Shown one piece after another: positions 25,848 to 35,442 of a DNA stretch of 64,000 nucleotides. The stretch comes from Cyanidium caldarium (lineage: Eukaryota; Rhodophyta; Bangiophyceae; Cyanidiales; Cyanidiaceae), in NCBI GenBank assembly GCA_026184775.1, contig JANCYW010000018.1:223434-287433 (forward strand). Direction: 5' to 3'. A program made the position numbers and the translations under genes. Within the stretch, counting starts at the first letter, position 1; each line of letters begins with the position of its first letter. The notes under the pieces were generated by a model. The model had not been told where the DNA came from and ran no database searches. It saw nothing but the letters and a program-made list of their open reading frames with translations.

Positions 25848-28121
25848 ATGAGCAGGGTCCCGCTGGCGTTGCAAGTGTGGGGCGCGAACACCAACGTGGG
25901 CAAGACGTTGGCGTGCGCGGCGTTGGCGCGAGCGCACTGCCGCCGGCAGCCTGCTCAGCTGTGTATGTATCTCAAGCCGTTGCAGACCGGATACCCGGAG
26001 GATCACGATGCACGGCGGGTGTTTGAATTGTGTGCAGAGCGCCCGGGCGGCGACGGTCTGTTCGGGGAGCGGCGAGCGCGACTGGACGCGCTCGACTGGG
26101 GTACGGACGCGCCGCGGCTGTTGTGTCGTACGATGAAGGCGTGGTCGCTGGCGCGATCGCCACAGGAGGCGGCGCGCGATGCCGGAGCGCAGCCGCCGAT
26201 GCAACATCCGGCAGTGGAGGCCGGCTCGCCGCCGGTGCCGGGCGCGGCGCATGCCGAGGAGGGTGCCGTGTTGTCAGCGGTGGCGTCCCTGCTGCGCACC
26301 ACGCCACATCGTTTGGCACTGGTGGAGACGGCTGGCGGGGTGCTGTCGCCGGTGACGGCGTCGGGAATGTTGCAGGCCGATTGGTATCGGCCGCTGCGGC
26401 TGCCGGCGCTGCTGGTGGGCGATTCGCGGCTGGGCGGGGTGTCGGCCACGCTGGCGGCGTACGAGTCGCTGCGAGCGCGTGGCTACTCGGTGCCGGCAGT
26501 GGCATTTTGTGCCAGCGAGTCATTGGACGATGCGCGCAACGCCGAGGCGGTGCGACAACACCTGGCCGAGGCAGAGACGCCGGCGGTCGTGCCGCGCTTG
26601 TGGGTGGGGCGACCGGACGCCGCCGCTGACACGGCTGCCGAGCAACTGTTGCAGTCTCTGGAGGCGTGGTGGCGACAGCAGCAACGCGAATGGGAACACA
26701 TGCGGCAGGAGGCACCGCGGCGGCTGTGGTGGCCGTTCACGCAGCACGGTTGGCGCGAGTCGGGCGAGCGGCGCGCGGTCACCACAGTGATCGATTCGGC
26801 GTATGGCGATTACTTTACGGTACCCGCCAACACTAGCTCTACTCCGGACTGCACTGCCACCACGGCACTGCTAGATGGATGCGGCTCGTGGTGGACGCAA
26901 TCGGCCGGGCACGGCAACGTGGAGCTCGTCCAGGCTGCATCCCACGCTCTGGGGCGGTACGGCCACGTCATGTTTCCGGAGTGCGTACACCGTCCGGCAT
27001 TCGCGTTGGCCACCCGCCTGCTGGAGGGTGTCGGCCGCGGCTGGGCGTCGCGCGTATTCTACTCGGACGACGGCAGCACCGCGGTGGAGGTGGCGCTGAA
27101 GATGGCCTTTCGGCTGGCGCTGGCGCGCGGGGTGTGGCATCAGGGTGCGCACCCGCAACCGTTGGTGGTGGCGCTGAACGGTGCGTATCACGGCGACACG
27201 TTGGGCGCCATGGACTGCGCACCGGCGTCGGAGTTTAATGCACTGCAGACGCCGTGGTATCGGGCACGCGGTCTGTTCTTGGATCCGCCGCTGGCGAACG
27301 TGCGCGACGGCGCTTGGACGCCGGGCGATCCGCGAGCACTGTCACGCGGCGAGACGTCAGCGGTGGCAGAGCATCGCAAGCGGATTGAGGCGGCCTTGGC
27401 ACGGGCACCGGAGGGATCGATAGCGGCGCTGGTGCTGGAGCCGTTGTTACAAGGCGCTGGCGGCATGCGCCTGGTGGATCCGCGGTATCAGCAAGCGCTG
27501 ATCGATGCCTGCCGCGCGCGCCGCATCCCGGTGGTTTTCGATGAGGTGTTCACCGGATTCTGGCGGCTGGGTGCCGAGACCGGCGCAGCGTTGCTGCAGC
27601 GTGAGCCGGATGTGGCGGCGTACGGCAAACTGCTGACCGGCGGGGCGCTGCCGTTGGCGGTTACGTTGGCGAGCGATGAGGTGTTCACGGCGTTTCGCGG
27701 TCCGGAGAAGCGACAGGCGCTGCTGCACGGACACTCGTACAGTGCGCACCCGGCCGGCTGTGCGACCGCGCTGGCGTCCCTGGATCTGTATGCGCGGGTG
27801 CCGGAACGGCTGCAACTGCAGTTTGACGAGGTGACCGTGCGGGCGCTGTCGCTGTGCCGCGGCGTGCACCAAGTGCGCGCCATAGGATCGGTGCTGGCAG
27901 TGGAACTGGAGGAGGGAGGGGAAGTGCGGGAGGATACGCAGGGAGGTGCATATAGGCATGCGGTGGATCGGGTGGCGGAGTATGCCGCCGACCGACATCG
28001 GCTATTTCTCCGGGCGCTGGGGTCGGCAGTGTACATTATGGCGTCGCCGGCGCACACCAGCGAGGCGGAGCGTCGGAGAATGGCGGAGGCGCTGTTGGAT
28101 ACCATTCAGAACGTGATGTGA
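25848..28121 (+). CDS. Bifunctional dethiobiotin synthetase / DAPA aminotransferase
   Basis: A fusion of two successive biotin-synthesis enzymes: KAPA to DAPA (PLP aminotransferase, BioA) and DAPA to dethiobiotin (ATP-dependent, BioD). The N-terminal part is the synthetase, with the P-loop GANTNVGKTL (Lys19), LKPLQTGYPEDHD, and LALVETAGGVLSPV. From about residue 293 the aminotransferase begins with WWPFTQHGW. It then has NVELVQAASHALGRYGHVMFPE, FYSDDGSTAVEVALKMAFR, LNGAYHGDTLGAMD, VFDEVFTGFWRLG and YGKLLTGGALPL, where Lys594 should bind PLP. The 757-residue layout is that of plant and fungal BIO3-BIO1 fusions, mitochondrial in plants. No strong presequence is seen with this start, so localisation is open. 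The gene lies directly upstream of the nitrite-reducing gene on the same strand. Confidence 0.95.
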   Translation: MSRVPLALQVWGANTNVGKTLACAALARAHCRRQPAQLCMYLKPLQTGYPEDHDARRVFELCAERPGGDGLFGERRARLDALDWGTDAPRLLCRTMKAWSLARSPQEAARDAGAQPPMQHPAVEAGSPPVPGAAHAEEGAVLSAVASLLRTTPHRLALVETAGGVLSPVTASGMLQADWYRPLRLPALLVGDSRLGGVSATLAAYESLRARGYSVPAVAFCASESLDDARNAEAVRQHLAEAETPAVVPRLWVGRPDAAADTAAEQLLQSLEAWWRQQQREWEHMRQEAPRRLWWPFTQHGWRESGERRAVTTVIDSAYGDYFTVPANTSSTPDCTATTALLDGCGSWWTQSAGHGNVELVQAASHALGRYGHVMFPECVHRPAFALATRLLEGVGRGWASRVFYSDDGSTAVEVALKMAFRLALARGVWHQGAHPQPLVVALNGAYHGDTLGAMDCAPASEFNALQTPWYRARGLFLDPPLANVRDGAWTPGDPRALSRGETSAVAEHRKRIEAALARAPEGSIAALVLEPLLQGAGGMRLVDPRYQQALIDACRARRIPVVFDEVFTGFWRLGAETGAALLQREPDVAAYGKLLTGGALPLAVTLASDEVFTAFRGPEKRQALLHGHSYSAHPAGCATALASLDLYARVPERLQLQFDEVTVRALSLCRGVHQVRAIGSVLAVELEEGGEVREDTQGGAYRHAVDRVAEYAADRHRLFLRALGSAVYIMASPAHTSEAERRRMAEALLDTIQNVM

Positions 28122-28275
28122 AGAGGGGAGGGAGGGAGCTACGATGGGGGTTGGGAGGCTGGCGTGCGCGATAGGTGGGTTGCCCGAAATGCCCGGCGGG
28201 TTCTCGTTCGGCGGTGCGCGGGTTCTGCGATCCGGTCTTCGAAGCGGCACCCTCACCGAACACATCCACGAGAAA

Positions 28276-28309
28276 TTTGCGGGCGATCCGAATTTCGATC
28301 GCCCGCAAA
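28276..28309. promoter_or_regulatory. 13-bp perfect inverted repeat, candidate operator
   Basis: TTTGCGGGCGATC and its exact reverse complement flank the 8-base spacer CGAATTTC. The repeat ends 118 bases before the chosen ATG of the reductase gene. A dyad sharing the inner CGATC-N8-GATCG lies 116 bases before the nitrate transporter ATG. It could be a protein-binding dyad or an RNA hairpin; the shared spacing favours a binding site (inference). Confidence 0.55.
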
Positions 28310-28331
28310 CCATCGCAGCCGTTCCCCAACG

Positions 28332-28344
28332 TTTTTCTCAACGG
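28332..28344 (+). promoter_or_regulatory. T-run plus CAACGG, candidate MYB site
   Basis: TTTTTCTCAACGG. CAACGG fits the R2R3-MYB core YAACKG, and a MYB factor (CmMYB1) is known to switch on nitrogen-assimilation genes in C. merolae. A near-identical TTTTTCAACGG lies in the transporter promoter at 33649-33659. The core alone is common, so the support is the shared T-run and context. Confidence 0.35.
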
Positions 28345-28427
28345 ACCGATGAGCGCGCCGCTCTCCAGGTCGACCATGCCCACTCTTGTGCATGGGCACT
28401 CGCCACTCCGGCTCCCCTTCATGCACC

Positions 28428-30394
28428 ATGGCGTGCCGCGCGTGTTTCATCACCCCCACCATTCTCCTCCACTCCGGGGATCGCCCTTTTCTGGGCACCC
28501 GCTGCAGCCCGCGCCAGCGTTTTCGCGCCACCTCCCTGCGTATGGTGCAGCAGCCGCCGGTCCGCAAGACGGTGCCGATCAGCACGCTGCGCGAGCTGCT
28601 CGAGCAGCAACGCAACGGCACGCTCAAGCGGCTGCGCATGAATCCGTACGAGGTGCCCAAGCTCCATTCGAACTATCTGCGGCATCCGCTGGCCGAGGAT
28701 CTCGCCGACGACAACATCTTCATATCGGACGACAGTATCGGCCTGATCAAGTTCCACGGCGGATACCAACAGGATGACCGCGATCAGCGGGTGCGCGGCG
28801 AGCTGAAAAAGTACCAGTTCATGTTGCGTATGAAGATGCCGGCGGGCGAATGTCCCGCCAAAGTGTTTCAGGCCATCGACGACGTGAGCGAGATGTTCGG
28901 CAACCACACGCTGCGCCTGACGTCGCGCTCCTCGTTCCAAATCCACGGCATTCTCAAGTCGAACTTGAAGGCGGTGTACCAAAAGATCATCCACGCGGGT
29001 GGCGGCCTGTACGGGGCCAGCGGCGACTGCTCTCGCAATGTGAGCACCTGTGCGGCGCCGTTCACCTCGGCGCCGTATCGACATGCGCGCCACACCGCCA
29101 AGATGCTGGCCGAGGTGTTGGGGCTGCAGTCACGCGCCTTTGCCGAAATCTGGCTGGACGGTGAGAAGGCCGCCACCATCGAGACCTGGAAAGAGGACAT
29201 CGACATGGACGATGTGCAACGCATCATCCGCCACGACAACGGCCGCGGCGCCGTGCTGGACGATCCGGTGGAGCCCATCTACGGGCACGCCTACCTGCCG
29301 CGTAAGTTCAAAATGGGCGTGACCGTGCCCGGCGACAACAGCCTCGACGTGTACACACACGACGTCGCGCTGGTGGTGATGTGCGACTCCGACGGCAACC
29401 TCGAGGGCTACGACGTGCTGGTGGGTGGCGGGATGGGCCGCGCCCACGGCAAGGAGGAGACGTTTGCCCGCGCCGCCGACCATTTCGGGTACGTGCCAGC
29501 GCATGCGGTGTACGATCTGGTGAAAGCGATTGCCGCCACCCAGCGGGATCACGGCAACCGCGAGGTGCGCACCAATGCCCGCATGAAGTACCTGGTGCAT
29601 CGAATGGGCGTGGACGCTTTCCGCGATCTAGTCAAGACGTACATGGAGGACGGCGGGGCGGCGCTGGAGCCGTTCCGGCCACTGCCGCCGTGGAGGTTTT
29701 CGGATTGGCTTGGCTGGCACGAGGACGGCAGCGGCACCTGGTTTTTGGGACTGTACGTGCAAAACGGCCGGCTGAAGGGCGAGTACAAACGGGCGCTGCG
29801 CCAGGTGGCGAACCAGTTCGGCTACACGTTTGTGACCACGCCGCAGCAGAACGTGCTCATCGCTGGAGTGCCCACCGAGAAGAAGCGCGAGCTCGAGTCG
29901 CTGCTGCAATCGCACGGCGTGGAGCTCGATGCCGAGCGTCTCGACCCGCTGATGCGCAACGCCATGGCATGCCCGGCGCTGCCGCTGTGCCCGCCGGCCA
30001 CCACCGAGGCCGAGCGGGTGATGCCGGCGTACGTGCAGCGGGTGCGTCAGCTGATGAACAAAGTGGGCATCAGCGACCGCGAGTCGTTCGTGCTGCGCAT
30101 GACCGGCTGTCCGAACGGGTGCACGCGGCCGTACATGGCCGAGTTGGGTTTCGTGGGCTCCGGGCCCAACTGCACCTACCAGCTGTGGCTGGGGGTAGTC
30201 CGGACCAGACTCGTCTAGCGTGGCCGTACAGGGACCGGGTGCCGGATGCGGAAATGGAGAAGACGCTAGAACCGATTTTTATGTTCTGGCGGGCGGAGAG
30301 GGACGAGGGAGAGTCGTTCGGCGACTTTTGTCATCGCGTCGGAAAGGCCGCGATAGAGAAGCACGCCGAGCAGTACCATTCCGTCCCAGCGTGA
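28428..30394 (+). CDS. Sulfite-reductase-like nitrite reductase, plastid; frame broken by one base
   Basis: Ferredoxin-dependent siroheme/4Fe-4S reductase of the sulfite reductase family. In C. merolae a homologue beside nitrate reductase and transporter acts as the nitrite reductase. The first ~40 residues (MACRACFITPTILL, later RQRFRATSLR) look like a plastid transit peptide. Then come KLHSNYLRHPLAEDLADDN, IKFHGGYQQDDRDQR, TLRLTSRSSFQIHGILKSNL, CSRNVSTCAAPF, YDVLVGGGMGRAHGKEETF, and the cluster ligands CPALPLC and TGCPNGC. The frame as given stops at 30218 after WLGVVRTRLV. The family-typical tail (PDQTRLAWPYRDRV, then EKTLEPIFMFW and GESFGDFCHRVG) follows in the +1 frame and ends at 30394. 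Five Gs at 30191-30195, where six are expected, account for the break. A sequencing or assembly error is the likeliest cause; a real mutation is possible. A shorter start at 28542 would lack the transit peptide. Confidence 0.92.
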
Positions 30395-30576
30395 GGGAGG
30401 CGATGAATCGCATGGTCGTAAACGCGGGAGCAGTGTGTTCAGCAGCGGGTGGTGCCCGCGGCGCGCTGTCCGCGCTCGGAATCGGTCGCGACCTTCGAGC
30501 CCTGCAGGAGGAGGGCTTGGCGTCGGGGCAACGATACCATCGGTTGAGCTGACCACTTTCTTCGGGTCCATAAACT

Positions 30577-31364
30577 CTAGAATGAAAAATACTGCTCCCT
30601 CCTGTAACCTGCCTTCTCCAAGTTGGGCACGCACGCCTTTTCGATCATGATCGGCGGCCCGCACAATCCGACCAATACGTCATCCCCGGGCGGTGGCAGA
30701 TGCTCCCGCACCATTCCCTCATCGATGAATCCCACACCATACTTCCACCCATTGGGCGGACTCACCAACGTATGCCACACGTGAACGTTCTCGTGCGCTT
30801 CCGCCCACGCCTCCAGCTCCTCCCGCAACAGAATATCCTCCTCACCGTTATTAGCGTACACCAGCCACATCTCCACCGGCGGCTGGTGTCGCTCGCGCAG
30901 GATGGCCTGCATCACCTGGTATGCCGGGGTGATGCCGGTGCCGCCGCACATGAACCCGAATCGCCGCACCACGCCGCGCTGGCCATTCAGCACGTAGGCG
31001 CCGGCGCCGACATACGCAAAATGTCCCAGCGGGCCCTTGATGTCCACCTGGTCGCCGACCGACAATCGGTCCAGGTGCTGCGACAGCTTGCCGCCAGCGG
31101 GGAATTTCGGATGCTCATTGGCGCGATACACCTTGATCACCAGGTCGAAAAAGCCGCGCACCTCGTCGCCGGTGGTGGGCGTGTACGCCCGCATCACCAC
31201 GGCGCCGTCGATGCGGGCGCGCACGAACAGGTGGTTGCCCACCGGCAGGCCGAGGCGGTGTCTCGGTGATGGCAATCCGAAGCGGAATCGGCACGAGTTG
31301 GGCGACAGGATGACCTTGTCTATCAGCGGCACGGACAGGTACTTTCGAGGGTCCAGGGTGATCG

Positions 31365-31398
<34 letters not shown>

Positions 31399-33375
31399 TC
31401 CCACGACCCCGCCGTTCGCCTGCGAGGGCACGTGCGCGTCGGTGGGCAGCTGCTCGCGCAGCAGCTTCGCCGTCGAGTTCGAATAGTCCAAGTGCGGCTC
31501 CGGTGGCTCGTCGCCGTCGACCAGATCGCCGATGTAGTGACCGGCCAGCAGGTTCCACGCGCGCTCCGAGTGGATGGCCTCGAAATCCTCGGTGCAGTCG
31601 GCGCCAGCGTTCATCATGATCGCCGCCACGCCGCCCGGATGGTCATTCAGGTAGTGCGTGCAGTCATAGACGCGCTGCTTGACCACGATCCACACGTCGT
31701 CCTCGCTTCTGTGCTTCTCTACCTCCTCCATGCGGATTTTGCGCGGGCCGTCCATGGCCGCCGCTTGGTTGACCTGATTGCGCAGCGCCTGCTGGTAGAT
31801 GTTGGAGCCGTGCACCGTCTTGCCGGGGTCGGCGTGCGTGGGTGGCTTGGGCGCCGCGACCGCCTTGTCCGGGACGGCAGGCGCCACCGTGGCTTTTTCG
31901 ACGGCCGCGGCCGCATGCGGCCGGGGCGGTATGCCGCCGGACATTTTCGGGCCGTCGCGCGCCATCCAGCCGCCCGTATTCGAGCCGGGCACCGTCGGGT
32001 GCTCGAAGCGCAGTCCAAACGCCCCATGCACGGCGTCGTGTGTCGGGTGGATCTTCACCCGGAAGCAGCAGTTGTTGCCCATGCCGAATACGTTCCAGAT
32101 GAGCGCGTACGGCTGCGTGTTGTTGGAGCAGTCCCAGGCGCGCACCGCAAACTCGGTGGCACAGAACAGCCGCAGCACATCCACTTCGAAGCGGAACTTG
32201 GACCACGCCCAGCAGCGGCCGGCCCAGTTGGGTGCAAACGGGTGCCGCACCTCGCACATCTCCCAGGTGTGTCCGCCATCGAAAGTGATCTCCACCCGCG
32301 TCACCTGCCGCCCGCCGCCGCTGTACGCATAGCCCTGAACGGTGTACCGCTCCTGCTTCCGACCGGTGAGCGGCAGCACCTCGTCGTGGTCGGGCGCGAT
32401 GACCGCCGAGTTGATGTTCAGCTCGTTGAACAGATACTCCGGTCGATACCACCACCGCTCTGCGTCTGCCTTGTCCTTATCGACGTGCGGCGGCATGATG
32501 CGGTTGTCAAAGTAGTGGTAGTGGTTGGTGGACTCGCTCTCGGTCACTTCGATGCGCGAAAGCCATTTGACCATCCGACCGCCGATCCAACCGGGCACCA
32601 GCAGGCGCACCGGAAAGCCGTGGTCCGGCAGCAGCGGCTTGCCGTTCTGGGCCACCGCCAACAGCACGTCGCCGTAGGGGTCCATGGCCATCGCCAGGGG
32701 CATACTGGTGCCGTACGGGCCGCCAGACGGGTTGTCGTCGCCGGTGCACGACACGAAGCGGGCGCGCTTGCCGCACTCCACGCCGCAGTGTCGCAGCACG
32801 TTGGCCAGCGGCACGCCGGTCCAGAGCGATGTGGAGACGCCGCCCGCTCCCCAATTGAACCCTATGGTCTGTTTCACCTGGTTCATCTCCTTGCGGCGGT
32901 TGCCGGCGCACACCAGCGTGACAGGGACGGTGCGCAGCGGACCTAGCACCAGCAGCTGTGCCATGGTGAAAGTGGCCGCTCGCTTCAGCAGTCCGCACAC
33001 CTCGATGCGGTGCGACTCCCACACCAGCTGCGGCACTGCGCCGTGGTTGCGCACATAGTGCAACTCGGCGGCAGTGACGTCCTGCTTGAGGTAGCGCAGC
33101 GGCGGCTCGCAGTTGAACGGGTGGCGGCCGGTGAGGCGCACCAGGTCGGGGTGGCGCGGCACCCACACGTCCGGCGTCTTGCGGTCGCGCGAATCGACGG
33201 CCTCCACAGGATGCTGCAGGGCGTCCGGGAACTGCTTCTGGAGCATCTCCCGCACGCGGGCCGTCTCCTCGGGGAACAGATCCACCGGTGGCGGTCTCAG
33301 GGTGTCATTGGGTAGCGTCCCGTTGGCGAGCGGCTGCGTGGGCTCGTTCACAAGGGGAGATGGCTTCGACGTCAT
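30577..33375 (-). CDS. Assimilatory nitrate reductase, NAD(P)H-dependent
   Basis: Cytosolic enzyme reducing nitrate to nitrite with NADH or NADPH. The 932-residue product has the full eukaryotic layout. The Mo-molybdopterin domain has the Mo-ligand Cys156 in LVCAGNRRKEMN and FNWGAGGVSTSLWTGV. The dimerisation domain follows (QVTRVEITFDGGHTWE to CFRVKIHP). The cytochrome b5 domain (about 544-620) has the HPGG motif at 579-582 and a likely second heme His at 602. An acidic linker with a run of ten Asp (660-669) precedes the FAD domain with RAYTPT at 729. The nucleotide-binding domain has GGTGITP at 811 and CGPP at 905, and the protein ends QYFSF. No 14-3-3 hinge motif like that of plants is evident in the linker (about 470-540). 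It is divergent from the transporter (429-base spacer) and convergent with the reductase gene (182 bases). Confidence 0.97.
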
Positions 33376-33804
33376 GGCTAGTGGGCGGGCGGCTGTACAG
33401 GGAGCAAGTGGAATCCCCGACCCGCTCCGAGAACAATCGCACGGAGGACCAGGGCGCGCGCGACACTGGCCACACCCTGGTCACTCACGTTGCCGCACGG
33501 GCCCTGAATCGACGTCGCAGCACCTCCGCCGAGGCTCGCGCTGCTTGCGGTGTCCCTCCGTTGTTCAACGAACTTCTCTCTCCGTTCTCCGCATCGTTTC
33601 TCCCTCTATCGATGCGCTGACGACGTGCGCCGCCCGTTCTGCAACGACTTTTTCAACGGCTGCGCGCTCGATCGGTGAAGAGATCGAGGTTCGCATGCGC
33701 ATGCGGCGGCCGCCATAGCGTGTAACCGTGTGACCTTAGTTGCGGACGGCGTGTTGGCAACGGAGTCATTCGTGTGCCTTGGCTGCTACGCGCACGGACT
33801 CATC
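33376..33804. promoter_or_regulatory. Divergent promoter, nitrate reductase / nitrate transporter
   Basis: This 429-base spacer controls two nitrate genes. It contains, close together on the transporter side, TTTTTCAACGG (33649-33659), a CGATC-N8-GATCG dyad (33667-33688), a 14-base palindrome CGCATGCGCATGCG (33692-33705) and the palindrome GGCGGCCGCC (33705-33714). An 8-base palindrome CGACGTCG at 33510-33517 lies 134 bases from the nitrate reductase ATG. Confidence 0.6.
33667..33688. promoter_or_regulatory. 7-bp inverted repeat CTCGATC-N8-GATCGAG, candidate operator
   Basis: The inner CGATC-N8-GATCG equals the core of the long dyad before the sulfite-reductase-like gene, with the same 8-base spacer and nearly the same distance to the ATG (116 against 118 bases). 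Confidence 0.5.
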
Positions 33805-35442
33805 ATGGAGGACCCGATCCCTCCGGAACCTCCTTCTGGAGCTGATGAGCGCGAAGACACCCTCGCGTCGACGGCGCCGTCGCGCGAAGTATCCAAAGAC
33901 TGGAAGGACCTGGAGGGGGAGGCGGCGGGCGAGCCCGAGGAACCCCACTTCCGACTGCCGGTGGATGTTCTGCATCGGGCGCGCCGGTTGGAGCCGTGGC
34001 GCTTTGACCGACCGCATATGCGCGCTTTCCACTTTGCGTGGTCGTCGTTTTTCTTAGCGTTTTTCGGGTGGTTTGCGGTGCCAGCGCTGTTGCCCACGAT
34101 CAAAACGAGTACGTCGTTGGGCTTGGACTCCAAGTCCAAGGTGTACGACTCCAACGCCGTTGCGCTCGTCGGGACGGTGTTGATGCGCTTCGTGATCGGC
34201 TCGATGGCGGATCGTTACGGACCGCGCATATCGCAGGCGACGCTGCTGACGGTGTTTTCCCTTCCAATATACCTGCTGGGCACCACTTTCAACTACGGCT
34301 CGTTCGTGGCGTGTCGTTTCTTCATCGGCATGGTAGGTGCGACGTTCGTGATCACCGAATTTTGGACGTCGACCATGTTCTCGCGCAACATCGTCGGCAC
34401 GGCCAACGCGGTGGCGGCCGGCTGGGGCAATGCCGGCGGCGGTGTCACTCTGGCGCTGATGCCGCAGTTCTTCGACCTCATGAAGGTGTTCGGACTGGAT
34501 GACGACAAGGCGTGGCGCGTGGTGATGGTGATTCCGGCCACGGCGAATATCATCATGGCGGTGTGTCTTTACTTGTTTGCGGACGACTGCCCGGACGGAC
34601 CGTACAAGAACCTGCGCCGCGAGCCCAACATCCAACCGGTGCAGCCGTGGGAGGCGTTTCTGCGGGCGGCATCCAACCCGCGCACTTGGGTGTTGTTCCT
34701 CATCTACGCCTCGTGCTTTGGAGTGGAGCTCACCATGGACAGTACGCTGACCAGCTACTTTCATGCAGTGTACAAACTAGGCCAGGACACGGCGGGCGTC
34801 GCCGCCGGCCTGTTCGGCATTCTGAATATCTTTGCGCGCGCGCTGGGCGGCATCGGCTCGGACTTGATGGCACACTGGTTCAGTATGCGCGGCCGGGTGG
34901 CGTGGCTGTTCTGCCTCATTCTGCTGGAGGGCGTGTTCGCACTGGTGTTCTCGCGCATGAGCACGCTAAGTGGCGCGCTGCCGGTGCTGATCATCTTCTC
35001 CATTTTCACCCAAATGAGTTGCGGAGGCACCTTCTCCATCGTGCCCTTTGTGGACCCGAAAGTGTTGGGTGCCGTGTCGGGCATTGTGGGCGGCGGCGGC
35101 AACGCCGGTGGTGTGTTCTTCAGCCTGGTGTTCTCGCGCGTGGACTATCAGCCGGCCATGCTGATCATTTCGCTGGTGGTCATCGGTATGTCGTTGGTCG
35201 TGCTGCCGCTGTTGTGGCCGCTGGAGGTGCCGCCCAGTACCATCGGCATCACCGAGGGGGAGATGTCGTACATCCGCCGGCACAGCACCCAATCGGTGGA
35301 TGCCGCCGGCGCAACCGAGCTGCCTAGGACCGACGAGATCCACGTGGTGCCCGAGACGGGTGAGGCTACAGAGGGGAGTGTGGAACGTGCCGAAGTGAAG
35401 GGCCGCACTTTGGCAGTGACAGGAGAGGAAAAAGTTGAGTGA
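33805..35442 (+). CDS. High-affinity nitrate transporter, NRT2/NNP family
   Basis: Proton-coupled nitrate (and nitrite) importer of the plasma membrane, major facilitator superfamily. The 545-residue product has a ~70-residue acidic cytosolic N-terminus, then 12 predicted membrane segments starting at FHFAWSSFFLAFFGWFAVPALLP. Family signatures are RFVIGSMADRYGPRI (MFS loop 2-3), both nitrate signatures (AGWGNAGGGVTLALMPQ and GGGGNAGGVFFSLVFS), and ARALGGIGSDLMAHWFSMRGR. The C-terminal ~65 residues are hydrophilic and acidic, as in algal NRT2 proteins. The ATG at 33805 (MEDPIPPEP) follows a short non-family open stretch. It is divergently coupled to nitrate reductase. Confidence 0.96.
   Translation: MEDPIPPEPPSGADEREDTLASTAPSREVSKDWKDLEGEAAGEPEEPHFRLPVDVLHRARRLEPWRFDRPHMRAFHFAWSSFFLAFFGWFAVPALLPTIKTSTSLGLDSKSKVYDSNAVALVGTVLMRFVIGSMADRYGPRISQATLLTVFSLPIYLLGTTFNYGSFVACRFFIGMVGATFVITEFWTSTMFSRNIVGTANAVAAGWGNAGGGVTLALMPQFFDLMKVFGLDDDKAWRVVMVIPATANIIMAVCLYLFADDCPDGPYKNLRREPNIQPVQPWEAFLRAASNPRTWVLFLIYASCFGVELTMDSTLTSYFHAVYKLGQDTAGVAAGLFGILNIFARALGGIGSDLMAHWFSMRGRVAWLFCLILLEGVFALVFSRMSTLSGALPVLIIFSIFTQMSCGGTFSIVPFVDPKVLGAVSGIVGGGGNAGGVFFSLVFSRVDYQPAMLIISLVVIGMSLVVLPLLWPLEVPPSTIGITEGEMSYIRRHSTQSVDAAGATELPRTDEIHVVPETGEATEGSVERAEVKGRTLAVTGEEKVE

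Larger units (their letters stand above)
28122..28427. promoter_or_regulatory. Upstream region of the sulfite/nitrite reductase gene
   Basis: This 306-base spacer contains a long perfect inverted repeat and a T-run followed by CAACGG (separate entries). Both recur in the nitrate transporter promoter. No RNA gene was seen. Confidence 0.6.
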
